DNA from: an uncultured Prevotellaceae bacterium
GTDB lineage: Bacteria; Bacteroidota; Bacteroidia; Bacteroidales; Muribaculaceae
DNA length: 64,000 nucleotides
Reading direction: 5' to 3'
Assembly (NCBI GenBank): GCA_905207705.1
Contig: CAJLMA010000004.1
Coordinates: 124,001-188,000, forward strand
Part shown: one piece after another, positions 17,885-25,308 of the stretch
Layout: every line of letters begins with the position of its first letter
How positions within the stretch are numbered: position 1 is the first letter of the stretch
The notes under the pieces: generated by a model
Database searches by the model: none
What the model was told of the DNA's origin: nothing
Seen by the model: the letters and a program-made list of their open reading frames with translations, nothing else
Program-made: the position numbers and the translations under genes

Positions 17885-18499
17885 ATGAAAGTATTATTGA
17901 TTAATGGAAGTCCGAGAGGGAAAGGAAATACTTACATAGCCTTGTCGGAAGTGGCAAAAAGCTTGCAGGCAAATGGCATAGAAACGGAAATCGTTTCAAT
18001 CGGGGCAAAAGCGGTGCAAGGGTGCATAGCGTGCGGACGATGTAAGGAATTGGGGCGGTGCGTGTTTAATGACGACTTGTATAATGAAGTATTGGAAAAG
18101 TTGAAAGAGGCTGATGGAATCGTCATAGGTTCTCCTGTCTATTATGCAGGCCCGAATGGCTCGCTATGCGCATTGCTCGACAGGTTGTTTTATTCTGCAT
18201 CGTCATTGTTGCAATACAAGCCTGCGGCATCGGTAGCCGTATGCCGGCGCGGAGGGGCAAGTGCCACGTTTGACAGGTTGAACAAGTATTTTACCGTAAG
18301 CAACATGCCTGTAATAAGTTCCCAATATTGGAACAGCGTGCATGGCCGTTTGCCGGGCGAGGCCTTGCAGGATGCAGAAGGCTTGCAGACGATGCGCACG
18401 TTGGGAAACAACATGGCGTGGGTGCTGAAAAGCCTGAAAAATGGAGGACAACCGATGCCAGAAAAAGAACAAGGCATCGTGACAAGTTTCATACGATGA
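17885..18499 (+). CDS. Flavodoxin-fold NAD(P)H-dependent FMN reductase / iron-sulfur flavoprotein-like
   Basis: The 204-residue protein opens with VLLINGSPRGKGNT, the FMN phosphate-binding loop of the NADPH-dependent FMN reductase family. It then has GCIACGRCKELGRC, a cysteine-rich loop as in iron-sulfur flavoproteins. The flavin-binding SPVYYAGPNGSLCALLDRL follows near residue 82. The substrate is unknown; such proteins reduce flavins, quinones or other small molecules. It is the last host gene before the accessory island on the left, and the candidate att-like repeat starts 48 bases after its stop. Confidence 0.85.
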   Translation: MKVLLINGSPRGKGNTYIALSEVAKSLQANGIETEIVSIGAKAVQGCIACGRCKELGRCVFNDDLYNEVLEKLKEADGIVIGSPVYYAGPNGSLCALLDRLFYSASSLLQYKPAASVAVCRRGGASATFDRLNKYFTVSNMPVISSQYWNSVHGRLPGEALQDAEGLQTMRTLGNNMAWVLKSLKNGGQPMPEKEQGIVTSFIR

Positions 18500-18546
18500 T
18501 CGTGAAAACTCTGAGCGGAATGCAGATTCTGCTATTGTCCCCAGCT

Positions 18547-18563
18547 GTTTTTCCATGGATTTT
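18547..18563 (+). repeat. Left copy of the candidate island-flanking repeat
   Basis: GTTTTTCCATGGATTTT, matching the right copy at 35654-35670 in 16 of 17 positions (G/A at the eleventh base). Downstream similarity is weaker (CGTAA against GTGTAA). Confidence 0.35.
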
Positions 18564-18721
18564 CGTAAATCTGTATAAGAAATATATTTCTCTGAAATTA
18601 AGAAAGTTAGAAAAATCACCTCGTTTTGAGGTAATGAGTTGGCAACCGTTCTAATTGCCGTGGTCTGCATCGCTTTGCTTATTCGGGAAACTCTTATGGA
18701 TGCAAATATAGTGAAATATAA

Positions 18722-18760
18722 CAGGCAAAAAGAAAATGGCTTTATTTTTCTTTTTGCCTG
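18722..18760. repeat. Perfect 15-bp inverted repeat
   Basis: CAGGCAAAAAGAAAA (18722-18736) is repeated inverted at 18746-18760 around a 9-base loop. It lies 25 bases past the stop of the degraded gene at 18786-19030, so it may be that gene's terminator, though the stem is AT-rich. The remaining gap 18500-18785 holds no gene that I can see. Confidence 0.6.
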
Positions 18761-18785
18761 CTTACGTTAAAAAAGATGATGTGCC

Positions 18786-19030
18786 CTATATCATTTCTAT
18801 CTTTATCTTACAGTCCCTTTTGCCTTGCAAAATGGAATGGCAGAGCGTGACATTAAATTTCTGTTCTCTCCAAAGGATTTGCATGGAATAAATGACACTT
18901 TGACGGGAGCATTCACAGAGTAAAGGCGTAGTGACGTAACCTTTCTTGCACAAATTGCAGGTACCCGTTGCTCCGTAGAAAGCTGGGCTATGCCTTTCTG
19001 AAATCCATTAAACCAATCAGAGAGTTCCAT
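18786..19030 (-). pseudogene. Internally deleted small cysteine-rich protein gene
   Basis: The frame begins MELSDWFNGFQKGIAQLSTE at 19030 and then loses sense right after QR. In another frame the sequence continues as a sensible cysteine-rich C-terminus (CNLCKKGY, then LLCECSRQS, LCHSILQGK) ending at the TAG at 18786-18788. From memory, Bacteroides proteins with these two ends are about 140 residues long, with a middle section missing here. The simplest reading is an internal deletion of roughly 60 codons that also shifted the frame. The function of the intact family is unknown to me. Confidence 0.6.
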
Positions 19031-19056
19031 ATAAAAAAGTTATTGTTTTTATCTGA

Positions 19057-19311
19057 TTATTTGTTTAAAGACAAAACATATATCTGTTTTCCCGAATTAT
19101 CACTAAAAAGATCTTCTGTAAAACTTCCGAATTTATGAACGATAGTAAGTCCGGTGCATTTTAAATAGAAATCCAGTTCTTGAGGGAAGGACAGCCGCAT
19201 ATCCATGTTTTGGACTGAATGAAACGTACTATTTATATAATAATGCCATTTTATACGATTGATTTGAGTTGCATTTTCATAAGACATCATTGTAAGGAAT
19301 ATATTAAACAA
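19057..19311 (-). pseudogene. C-terminal remnant of a SAM-dependent methyltransferase-like gene
   Basis: Only about 84 codons are left, opening with a TTG and with a stop a few codons upstream in frame. The segment TQINRIKWHYYIN and the closing GKQIYVLSLN resemble the C-terminal half of class I methyltransferases. The SAM-binding glycine motif is absent. The first few codons (FNIFLT) may come from the middle of the same gene, which would mean an internal deletion like that of the neighbour. The family call is tentative. Confidence 0.45.
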
Positions 19312-19347
19312 TGTTCTTTAAATTCCGTATTTACAAATCATAACCGT

Positions 19348-19974
19348 TTATTTGTTTGTTTGCATTATCCGCATCATTTCTACAAGCCCCAGTTTGTTAA
19401 AGCGGTAGAACAGATCAATCTGTTCAGGAGTATCATTCTCCAACAATAATAACAGTTCTTTGGCAAATTCCAAGTAACCGGTGCCGTTTGCCGTTACGAT
19501 ATGATTGTCAGATACGGCTTGCTCGTTCATGTAACCAGCCTTGTTGGTATAGTTATCTCCACCCCATAATTGTAGCTGCTCCAAACCGTTGCCCGTATGT
19601 TTGACTGCATTTAAGAATCCGTGTTTGGCAAGGAAAGAAGCAGCGTTGCAAATAGCTCCCACGATGATTCCTTTCTCCATGGCGCGGCGAACGATTGGCA
19701 CAACTTTATCCGCTTCTTGTTCGTCAAGCCAACCGAAACCTCCTATCAACACCAATGCGGCATAATCATCGGGCATTGTATCAAAAGAATAGTCGGGTAA
19801 AGTGCGAAAACCACTGCATGAACGCACAGCATCCAATGTAGGAGCTACGACTTTGTTCATGTATTTGGGATTATCTTTTATACAGCGTTCGTCACAAGCA
19901 ATAGCCGATGCTAAGAACACAGGCTCATGGTCGGCATAATTGTTTAACAAGAGATATAATACCTCGTTTTTCAT
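19348..19974 (-). CDS. DJ-1/PfpI family protein
   Basis: The 208-residue protein starts at the ATG at 19974 (MKNEVLYLLLNNYADHE). A longer start at 20001 would overlap the upstream gene. It has the DJ-1/PfpI fold with the nucleophile elbow GAICNAASFLA, whose cysteine is the usual reactive residue, and an acidic partner near the N-terminus (YADHEP). Relatives act as glyoxalases, chaperones or amidotransferase-like enzymes, and the substrate here is unknown. It is third in a - strand operon after the zinc-ribbon flavoprotein gene and the DUF3795 gene. Confidence 0.8.
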   Translation of the reverse strand: MKNEVLYLLLNNYADHEPVFLASAIACDERCIKDNPKYMNKVVAPTLDAVRSCSGFRTLPDYSFDTMPDDYAALVLIGGFGWLDEQEADKVVPIVRRAMEKGIIVGAICNAASFLAKHGFLNAVKHTGNGLEQLQLWGGDNYTNKAGYMNEQAVSDNHIVTANGTGYLEFAKELLLLLENDTPEQIDLFYRFNKLGLVEMMRIMQTNK

Positions 19975-19976
19975 AT

Positions 19977-20327
19977 TTATTTTCTTTTGATGGTTTGACA
20001 TTTACGTTTGGTCATCTCTTTGGCGAAGGCTTGTTCGCCTTGTTCCTTAATATAGCGAATGCAGGCGGAACGGTCGGAATTAAACAGGAATGCGAATACT
20101 TTTCCTATCCAGTTGGAAAACAACTTGCATTCCTTGACATCATTGGAGCATTCAGCACAAGTATTGAACTTGTTTCCTTGGCAACATGAGCGGATTTTAC
20201 ACCAAGTTGCCTTTTCATTATGTTTACATCCGGGACATTTTTTTGCCAAGAACTTACGGCAGGCTCCGCAATAAAGACCGCAAGCGGCTATGTTTTGCGT
20301 GTCAGAAACGATAGCTTTCATAAACAT
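19977..20327 (-). CDS. DUF3795 cysteine-rich protein
   Basis: The 116-residue protein has 13 cysteines, arranged in the DUF3795 pattern: CGLYCGACRKFLAKKCPGC, then CKIRSCC, then CAECS and ECKLF. Such spacing suggests a metal or iron-sulfur site. The function of the family is not known. The gene ends 2 bases before the DJ-1/PfpI start and overlaps the end of the upstream gene by 10 bases, so the three are translated as one operon. Redox or stress work is suggested only by the neighbours. Confidence 0.75.
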   Translation of the reverse strand: MFMKAIVSDTQNIAACGLYCGACRKFLAKKCPGCKHNEKATWCKIRSCCQGNKFNTCAECSNDVKECKLFSNWIGKVFAFLFNSDRSACIRYIKEQGEQAFAKEMTKRKCQTIKRK

Positions 20328-21007
20328 AAGATGTTGGAGTGAGAAAATTCACCATTTATCCAAAAGGTGGCTTCCGTGCCAATGAAATGCAGAAGTACAT
20401 AATTGGGGTCATTCGCTCCGCCGGGGAAATGATAAATGAACCAATCTTGCCACATCTCTTTGCGGATGGCATCATCCGTGACAATCTCTACCGTACCACG
20501 CAGGGCAACACCATCCCCATAATGGTCGTAACAAAGCCCTGCCTTGTTGTTTGCCTTAAAATCATTTACTTTCACGGAATTTGCACTTGTCGCCATCCAA
20601 ACCTCATGGAATCCTTTTGCACCAATCTTGGACATCTGCACGGGACGAGGATAGCCGTTGGCATCAATGGAAGCAATGGTAACGTTCTCGCATTGGGAAA
20701 GCAAATGAGTTGCTTTTTCCGTTAGTGTTCGTTCATCGTCCATTTTCCACCGTTTCAGGTGTGGAAAGTGTTGGAGCATTTGTTCTTTCGCTTGTATGGG
20801 AGTCAATTTACACTCAGTCTGTACATTCCATTGGTCTAAGAATTGCAGGCAGAACTCAATCATTTGGTTCATCGTGAACTCTTGGGTGAACTCTCCGTTT
20901 TTGTAGCAATAGAAGCAATAATCTTCGCTAAGGCTTTCATCGGCATTGGTTCCTTTGTTCTCATCAGTCAGGGGCATACCGCAACTTTGACAAAATTGTT
21001 GTTCCAT
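20318..21007 (-). CDS. Zinc-ribbon plus PNPOx-like flavin-binding protein
   Basis: I use the ATG at 21007 (MEQQFCQSCGMPL), giving 229 residues. The N-terminal 60 residues form a putative zinc ribbon (CQSCGMPL, then YCFYCYKNGEF). Residues from about 90 on match the general-stress-protein branch of the pyridoxamine-phosphate-oxidase-like split barrel (LSQCENVTIASIDANGYPR, then ATSANSVKVNDF), which binds FMN or F420-type cofactors. It is unlikely to be the true PdxH enzyme. It heads the three-gene - strand operon and is preceded by an approximately 260-base leader with strong secondary structure. Confidence 0.75.
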   Translation of the reverse strand: MEQQFCQSCGMPLTDENKGTNADESLSEDYCFYCYKNGEFTQEFTMNQMIEFCLQFLDQWNVQTECKLTPIQAKEQMLQHFPHLKRWKMDDERTLTEKATHLLSQCENVTIASIDANGYPRPVQMSKIGAKGFHEVWMATSANSVKVNDFKANNKAGLCYDHYGDGVALRGTVEIVTDDAIRKEMWQDWFIYHFPGGANDPNYVLLHFIGTEATFWINGEFSHSNILCL

Positions 21008-21026
21008 ATACGTTGTCTTATTCAAT

Positions 21027-21048
21027 GCCTGTCAGTCCCTTTACAGGC
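21027..21048 (-). promoter_or_regulatory. Small hairpin just upstream of the zinc-ribbon flavoprotein start
   Basis: GCCTGT (21027-21032) pairs with ACAGGC (21043-21048) around a 10-base loop, 20 bases before the start codon. In the RNA it could affect ribosome access. Inference only. Confidence 0.35.
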
Positions 21049-21091
21049 GGTTATAAAATGCAAGAGCGTGGAACTGCAATGCTACCACGTC

Positions 21092-21211
21092 TAAGTTGGA
21101 GGTCGTAGGAAACCTTTGGCACAGATATGATAATAGCAGCCCACGCTATAGCGTGAGAACCACTATGCCATCTCTTGTGCCAAGTCCGAAATTTCCTACG
21201 TTTCCAACTTA
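21092..21211 (-). repeat. Long imperfect inverted repeat with a central 14-bp palindrome
   Basis: The outer arms share TAAGTTGGA, CGTAGGAAA and TTGGCACA blocks in inverted order (left arm 21092-21122, right arm about 21176-21211), with short insertions in the right arm. The centre holds the perfect palindrome CACGCTATAGCGTG at 21142-21155. The element lies between the promoter at 21276-21284 and the start at 21007, so it would be part of the transcribed leader. It could be a structured regulatory RNA or a small non-coding (MITE-like) insert. Confidence 0.6.
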
Positions 21212-21275
21212 CAAGATAAGCATACCGCTTCTTCTTTTTCTCGTATTTTTCGGAGAGAGTTACCTCAATCCGATT

Positions 21276-21284
21276 GCAAAAGTA
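21276..21284 (-). promoter_or_regulatory. -7 promoter element for the zinc-ribbon / DUF3795 / DJ-1 operon
   Basis: The - strand reads TACTTTTGC, a full match to TAnnTTTGY. No other match lies between it and the start at 21007, implying a leader of about 260 bases. Confidence 0.5.
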
Positions 21285-21483
21285 GGGGATTTTTCCGATA
21301 ATCCCCTATCTTATAGTGCTTTTATTTGCTTTTGAGATGAATTTTAGAGAACATCCTATATTTTAGCCTTTTATCCTGTCTTGTAGAAACAATCCCCAAA
21401 TCGTTTCTCCATTCATTCGCTTTCTGCCTGAACCGACGGACAAGAAAATGCAACGGAACAGGTAATGACGGCTATCAAAAGGC

Positions 21484-21522
21484 GAAAAAAGCCCGAAGAA
21501 ACAAAATCGCACTTCTTCGGGC
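21484..21522 (-). terminator. Terminator after the HTH gene fragment
   Basis: The 10-bp stem GCCCGAAGAA/TTCTTCGGGC (21491-21500 with 21513-21522) is followed on the - strand by six T residues. It lies 50 bases past the stop of the fragment at 21573-21695. The stretch 21285-21483 holds nothing I recognise. Confidence 0.85.
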
Positions 21523-21572
21523 AGACTTGGATTGTGTAACCGCACGGGCATAGTGACACGCAACTGCACTCG

Positions 21573-21695
21573 CTAACACTTACACAATAGCCTGCTGCCC
21601 TGCTTCGCAAGGATGTCGTCCACCAGTTTCGTGAAACGGCTGAACTTCGCCGCCATTTCATCAAACGCCTCTTTCTGAATAATCAAAATGTCCAT
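21573..21695 (-). pseudogene. Truncated HTH/excisionase-type gene of a conjugative element
   Basis: Forty codons run from the ATG at 21693-21695 to the TAG at 21573-21575, starting MDILIIQKEAFDEMAAKFSR. This opening is like that of small helix-turn-helix (MerR/excisionase-like) proteins in Bacteroides conjugative and mobilisable elements. Those are about 90-120 residues and carry the HTH after this point; here it is missing. The retained own terminator downstream suggests an internal deletion. I count it as a mobile-element remnant. The family match is from memory of the N-terminal motif. Confidence 0.5.
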
Positions 21696-21847
21696 AGTCG
21701 ATACTGTTTTTAATGTCGTTAATACTCGGTTTTTGCCTGCAAAGTAAAAGGGTATCGGGCATCAAGCAAGGGATTGGCAGTTTCGTGGAAGCATTTGGCG
21801 TCCATGTGGCAGTTGTGCTCCTTTATATTAAACAGGACCAGATGCTT

Positions 21848-22309
21848 TCAAATGGGCAGGCTATACGTCTGTTTGATTTCTTCCATCACAAAAATGCTTT
21901 GCAGAATGCCGATGCATTCTTCCGCATTCAGCATCTCGACAATGAAGTTCTTGTAATGCTCCATGCTCTGCGCATATATTTTCAGCATGAAGTCATATTC
22001 ACCGGAAATATTGTAGCATTCGGTGATGTCCTCTATCTGCGATACGGTTTCAATGAACCTGTTGCGGTTCTCCCGGCTGTGCTGCGTCAGTCTGACGTTG
22101 CAGAACACGATAAAACCCTTGTTCAATTTTGAGTTGGAAAGGATAGCCGCATACTTCCTTATATATCCTTCCTTTTCCAGACGTTTGATACGTTCGGTTA
22201 CCGGCGTGGCTGACAGGTTCACCAGCCGTGCCAGTTCTTTGACTGGACGGTTGGAGTTTTCTTGTAGCAGTTTTAGCAGTTTTATGTCTATGGCATCAAG
22301 CGTTTCCAT
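21848..22309 (-). CDS. Lrp/AsnC family transcriptional regulator
   Basis: The 153-residue protein has an N-terminal winged HTH (LDAIDIKLLKLLQENSNR, then LVNLSATPVTERIKRLEKEG). The C-terminal RAM ligand-binding domain follows (from about residue 65, ending in the YSLPI tail typical of Bacteroidetes members). Such proteins sense amino acids. It is divergent from metY across a 160-base gap that holds an inverted repeat, the classic layout for a local regulator of the neighbouring sulfur amino acid gene and of itself. The specific effector is unknown. Confidence 0.92.
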   Translation of the reverse strand: METLDAIDIKLLKLLQENSNRPVKELARLVNLSATPVTERIKRLEKEGYIRKYAAILSNSKLNKGFIVFCNVRLTQHSRENRNRFIETVSQIEDITECYNISGEYDFMLKIYAQSMEHYKNFIVEMLNAEECIGILQSIFVMEEIKQTYSLPI

Positions 22310-22311
22310 TG

Positions 22312-22388
22312 AAAAAAACTATTTGGAGGTTGTTTTGAATGCGAAATTAGTAATAATGTTCAATAAATCACCGCAAAATAGTTTTTTT
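22312..22388. promoter_or_regulatory. Inverted-repeat candidate Lrp operator in the lrp-metY gap
   Basis: AAAAAAACTATTT (22312-22324) is repeated inverted as AAATAGTTTTTTT (22376-22388), a 13-bp perfect match, with 51 bases between. It is AT-rich like Lrp-type sites, starts 3 bases upstream of the lrp start codon and ends 43 bases before the metY -7 box. Confidence 0.5.
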
Positions 22389-22431
22389 TACCAAATATTA
22401 TCTTAATACCTTTATTTTACACTGTGTGTGT

Positions 22432-22440
22432 TACCTTTGT
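22432..22440 (+). promoter_or_regulatory. -7 promoter element for metY
   Basis: TACCTTTGT is a full match to TAnnTTTGY. It overlaps a longer in-frame ATG at 22426, which argues for the later metY start. Confidence 0.6.
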
Positions 22441-22473
22441 GCAAGAAGTTTCACTGTTACATACTATATGAAT

Positions 22474-23760
22474 ATGGAGAAATATAAGTTAGGGACAGTT
22501 TGCATCCAGTCTGGGTGGCATCCTGCAAATGGAGAACCCAGAGTATTGCCCATTTATCAAAGTACGACGTTCAAATATGAATCTACTGAACAAATGGCGC
22601 GCCTGTTTGATTTGCAGGAAAACGGCTTCTATTACAGCCGCCTGCAAAACCCGACCAACGAATATGTAGCCGCCAAGATAGCCGAACTGGAAGGGGGCAT
22701 TGCCGCCATGCTGACATCCAGTGGGCAGGCCGCCGTGTTTTATTCCGTCATGACCCTCTGTTCGGCGGGAGACCATATTGTCAGTTCTTCTTCTTTATAC
22801 GGAGGAACCTACAACCTGTTCGCGCAGACATTGAAGAAAATGGGCATTGAAGTTACTTTTATAGACCAGCATGCAGACGAAAACGACATAGCCCGCAGTT
22901 TCAGGCCGAACACCAAACTGCTGTTTGGCGAAACGCTCTCCAACCCGTTGCTGAATGTGCTCGACATCGAGAAGTTCGCAAGGATAGCCAAAAGGCAAGG
23001 CGTTCCTTTCATCGTGGACAACACATTTGCCACGCCCGTCCATTGCCGCCCTTTTGAATGGGGTGCGGATATTGTGGTTCATTCCACCACCAAATACATG
23101 GACGGTCATGCCGTATGTTTGGGTGGTGCTATAGTGGATAGCGGCAACTTTGATTGGAATGCCTGTCCGGACAAATACCCGGGAATCACCCGTCCGGACG
23201 AATCCTACCACGGTTTGGTGTTTTCCGAGCAGTATGGAAAGAAAGCCTATATCGCTAAAACGACCATGCAATTGATGCGAGATTTGGGTGCTTCCCAGAC
23301 GCCGATGAACGCTTTTCTGCTGAATCTTGGGTTGGAAACTCTGCACCTACGGATGCCGCGCCATTGTGAGAATGCGCTGAAAGTGGCTCAATTCCTGCAA
23401 ACATGCCCGCAAGTGGCGTGGGTGGATTTTCCGCAACTGCCCGACAATCCCAATTATTCTCTTTATCAAAAATATATGCCTGACGGCACATGTGGCGTGT
23501 TGTCCTTCGGACTCAAGGGGAATAAGGAAGAAACTATACGGTTTATGGACCGGCTCCGGCTGATAGCTATCGTCACGCATGTGTCAGATGCCCGCAGTTC
23601 CATCCTGCACCCGGCGAGCCACACCCATCGGCAACTCTCGGAAGAACAGCTGCGTGAAGCCGGAGTAAGGCCGGATCTGATGCGCTTGTCCGTAGGGTTG
23701 GAAGATGTTTCGGATATCATCGATGACATTAAACAAGCATTGGAATCAATTAAAAAATGA
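22474..23760 (+). CDS. metY: O-acetylhomoserine aminocarboxypropyltransferase (sulfhydrylase)
   Basis: This PLP enzyme of the Cys/Met-metabolism family joins sulfide to O-acetylhomoserine to give homocysteine. I start at 22474 (MEKYKLGTVCIQSGWHP); an ATG 6 bases earlier is also possible. The 428-residue length and the opening GNGEPR-like VLPIYQSTTF favour MetY over methionine gamma-lyase, which is about 400 residues. The PLP lysine is in HSTTKYMDGH (Lys207). LTSSGQAA and SHTHRQL are further family motifs. It is divergent from the Lrp gene and 9 bases before the GNAT gene. Gamma-lyase side activity cannot be excluded. Confidence 0.85.
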   Translation: MEKYKLGTVCIQSGWHPANGEPRVLPIYQSTTFKYESTEQMARLFDLQENGFYYSRLQNPTNEYVAAKIAELEGGIAAMLTSSGQAAVFYSVMTLCSAGDHIVSSSSLYGGTYNLFAQTLKKMGIEVTFIDQHADENDIARSFRPNTKLLFGETLSNPLLNVLDIEKFARIAKRQGVPFIVDNTFATPVHCRPFEWGADIVVHSTTKYMDGHAVCLGGAIVDSGNFDWNACPDKYPGITRPDESYHGLVFSEQYGKKAYIAKTTMQLMRDLGASQTPMNAFLLNLGLETLHLRMPRHCENALKVAQFLQTCPQVAWVDFPQLPDNPNYSLYQKYMPDGTCGVLSFGLKGNKEETIRFMDRLRLIAIVTHVSDARSSILHPASHTHRQLSEEQLREAGVRPDLMRLSVGLEDVSDIIDDIKQALESIKK

Positions 23761-23769
23761 ACAAAAGTT

Positions 23770-24279
23770 ATGGAAAAAAACATTCCCTACAATGAAGATG
23801 GCTATATGATACGCCCAATGAAAGAAAGCGACAACAACCAGATTGCGTCGTTGGTGAGATGCGTAGTGGATGAATTCGGAGCGTCGCGCACCAACAGCGT
23901 GTATGACGATCCAGCCACCGACCATGTATATAATATGTTTCAAGGGAAAAACGCCGAATATTGGGTAATAGAGCACGAAGGCAAAGTAGTGGGAGGATGC
24001 GGTTTCTATCCTACGGAAGGATTGCCGGACGGTTGTGCCGAAATAGTAAAGTTTTATCTGCTGCCGGTGGCATGTGGCAGGCATTTGGGCGCGCGGATTT
24101 TTGATATGGTCGCCGAGCGTGCAAAGAATGCCGGCTATACCAGCCTTTACTTGGAAACCGTTCCGCTGTTTGCCAAGGCGGTCGCTATGTATCAGGAACG
24201 TGGCTTCCACTTCCTTCCGGTAGCCATCGGAAATACAGGACACTCGGCTCCCAGCATCTTTATGAGCAAATCTTTGTGA
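23770..24279 (+). CDS. GNAT family N-acetyltransferase
   Basis: The 169-residue protein has the GNAT fold. An N-terminal YMIRPMKESDNNQIASLV strand-helix is followed by the acetyl-CoA-binding block around FYLLPVACGRHLGARIF (the RGxG-like turn reads CGRHLG). The LYLETVP and MYQERGFHFLP closing segments are typical of small-molecule acetyltransferases. It lies 9 bases after metY and 47 before the AraC gene, so it is likely co-transcribed with metY. The acceptor is unknown. It is not a homologue of the MetX homoserine acetyltransferase, which has an alpha/beta-hydrolase fold. Confidence 0.85.
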   Translation: MEKNIPYNEDGYMIRPMKESDNNQIASLVRCVVDEFGASRTNSVYDDPATDHVYNMFQGKNAEYWVIEHEGKVVGGCGFYPTEGLPDGCAEIVKFYLLPVACGRHLGARIFDMVAERAKNAGYTSLYLETVPLFAKAVAMYQERGFHFLPVAIGNTGHSAPSIFMSKSL

Positions 24280-24326
24280 GAATAATCTGTTTGTAAATAA
24301 AAAGGATATGGAAATAAAACAACGGG

Positions 24327-25181
24327 ATGAAGCCTATCAAAGTTCCTACCGACCTGCTTTCTGAACCGTTCAACAACAAGGCTTTATGCATGAACGGGCT
24401 ATCAGTCGTGGATTCCTGCTATTACGACAGGACCACGACCGGCTCCATGTATCTGGAAGAACATGTTATCTTTTATGTACTGAAGGGGATGGCCACGCTG
24501 CATTATGGCAAACAGGCATATACGGTCGGGCAGGATGAATTCATCCTGTTGAAGCGTGCCACTATGTATCCATTCATTAAAGAAGGCGTCGCACAGGGCT
24601 GCACATCCACTTTTCACGGTATTCTTTTCTGCCTGAAAGATGAATTGTTGGCCGACTTCATAAGAATGGCTCGTATTCATCCGAAAGCATCAGTGTCTTA
24701 TGAGCCAGTAACGAAGAAAGCTACCGGACGTTTGAAAGCGTTTACCCAATCATTGATTCCATATTTTGAAGAAGAGGGAAACATAGACAACGAACTGTTG
24801 AGGCTGAAAGTTATGGAACTTCTTTACGACGTGATGTACACCGATGCCGGGATGTGGCAACAAATCATGGCATTAGGTTGTCCGTCGCGCAGGGACATCG
24901 CCAAGGTAATCGAGGACAATTTTAGGAATCCCGTATCCGTTCCGGAATTGGCCTATCTTTCCGGCAGAAGCCTTTCGAGTTTTAAGCGGGAGTTCCAGTC
25001 GCTTTACCACATACCGCCCACCCTCTGGATACGGAAACGACGGCTTGAATATGCTTTGCATTTGCTTAAAACGACCAACTTATCTGTGGCCGATGTATGT
25101 TATACTGCCGGCTTTGAAAACCCGACCCATTTCACTCGCCTGTTCAAGGGGGAGTTCGGCATGCCTCCGTCACAGGTGTAA
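24327..25181 (+). CDS. AraC family transcriptional regulator
   Basis: The 284-residue protein has an N-terminal cupin-like sensor region (about residues 40-80, with MATLHYGKQAYTVGQDEFILL). The C-terminal double HTH of the AraC type follows (VPELAYLSGRSLSSFKREFQ, then LSVADVCYTAGFENPTHFTRLFKGEFG). The second helix pair carries the conserved AGFENPTHFTRLFK signature. It sits directly upstream of the nine-gene PLP operon, whose promoter is preceded by two direct repeats. I infer that it activates that operon. The effector is unknown. Confidence 0.92.
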   Translation: MKPIKVPTDLLSEPFNNKALCMNGLSVVDSCYYDRTTTGSMYLEEHVIFYVLKGMATLHYGKQAYTVGQDEFILLKRATMYPFIKEGVAQGCTSTFHGILFCLKDELLADFIRMARIHPKASVSYEPVTKKATGRLKAFTQSLIPYFEEEGNIDNELLRLKVMELLYDVMYTDAGMWQQIMALGCPSRRDIAKVIEDNFRNPVSVPELAYLSGRSLSSFKREFQSLYHIPPTLWIRKRRLEYALHLLKTTNLSVADVCYTAGFENPTHFTRLFKGEFGMPPSQV

Positions 25182-25209
25182 CATCATCCCGCCAACGACT
25201 GATTGAGCT

Positions 25210-25243
25210 ATACGGAAAGGTCTTTTTGGACCATACGGAAAGG
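25210..25243 (+). promoter_or_regulatory. Direct-repeat operator, probably for the AraC protein
   Basis: ATACGGAAAGG occurs twice, at 25210-25220 and 25233-25243, spaced 23 bases start to start (about two helical turns). The bases between contain GGTC/GACC. The second copy ends 20 bases before the -7 box, over the -33 region, as expected for an activator that contacts RNA polymerase. Confidence 0.6.
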
Positions 25244-25263
25244 CGAGCCGCACATCTGCTACC

Positions 25264-25272
25264 TATCTTTGC
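25264..25272 (+). promoter_or_regulatory. -7 promoter element of the PLP-enzyme operon
   Basis: TATCTTTGC is a full match to TAnnTTTGY, 36 bases before the aminotransferase start. Confidence 0.65.
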
Positions 25273-25308
25273 ATTATTCATTCGATAACGCATTAAAGAT
25301 AACGGCCT

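Noticed and set aside
22426..22473. Longer N-terminus of metY from the ATG at 22426
   Set aside because: The extension overlaps the consensus promoter and adds residues that do not fit the family's start.
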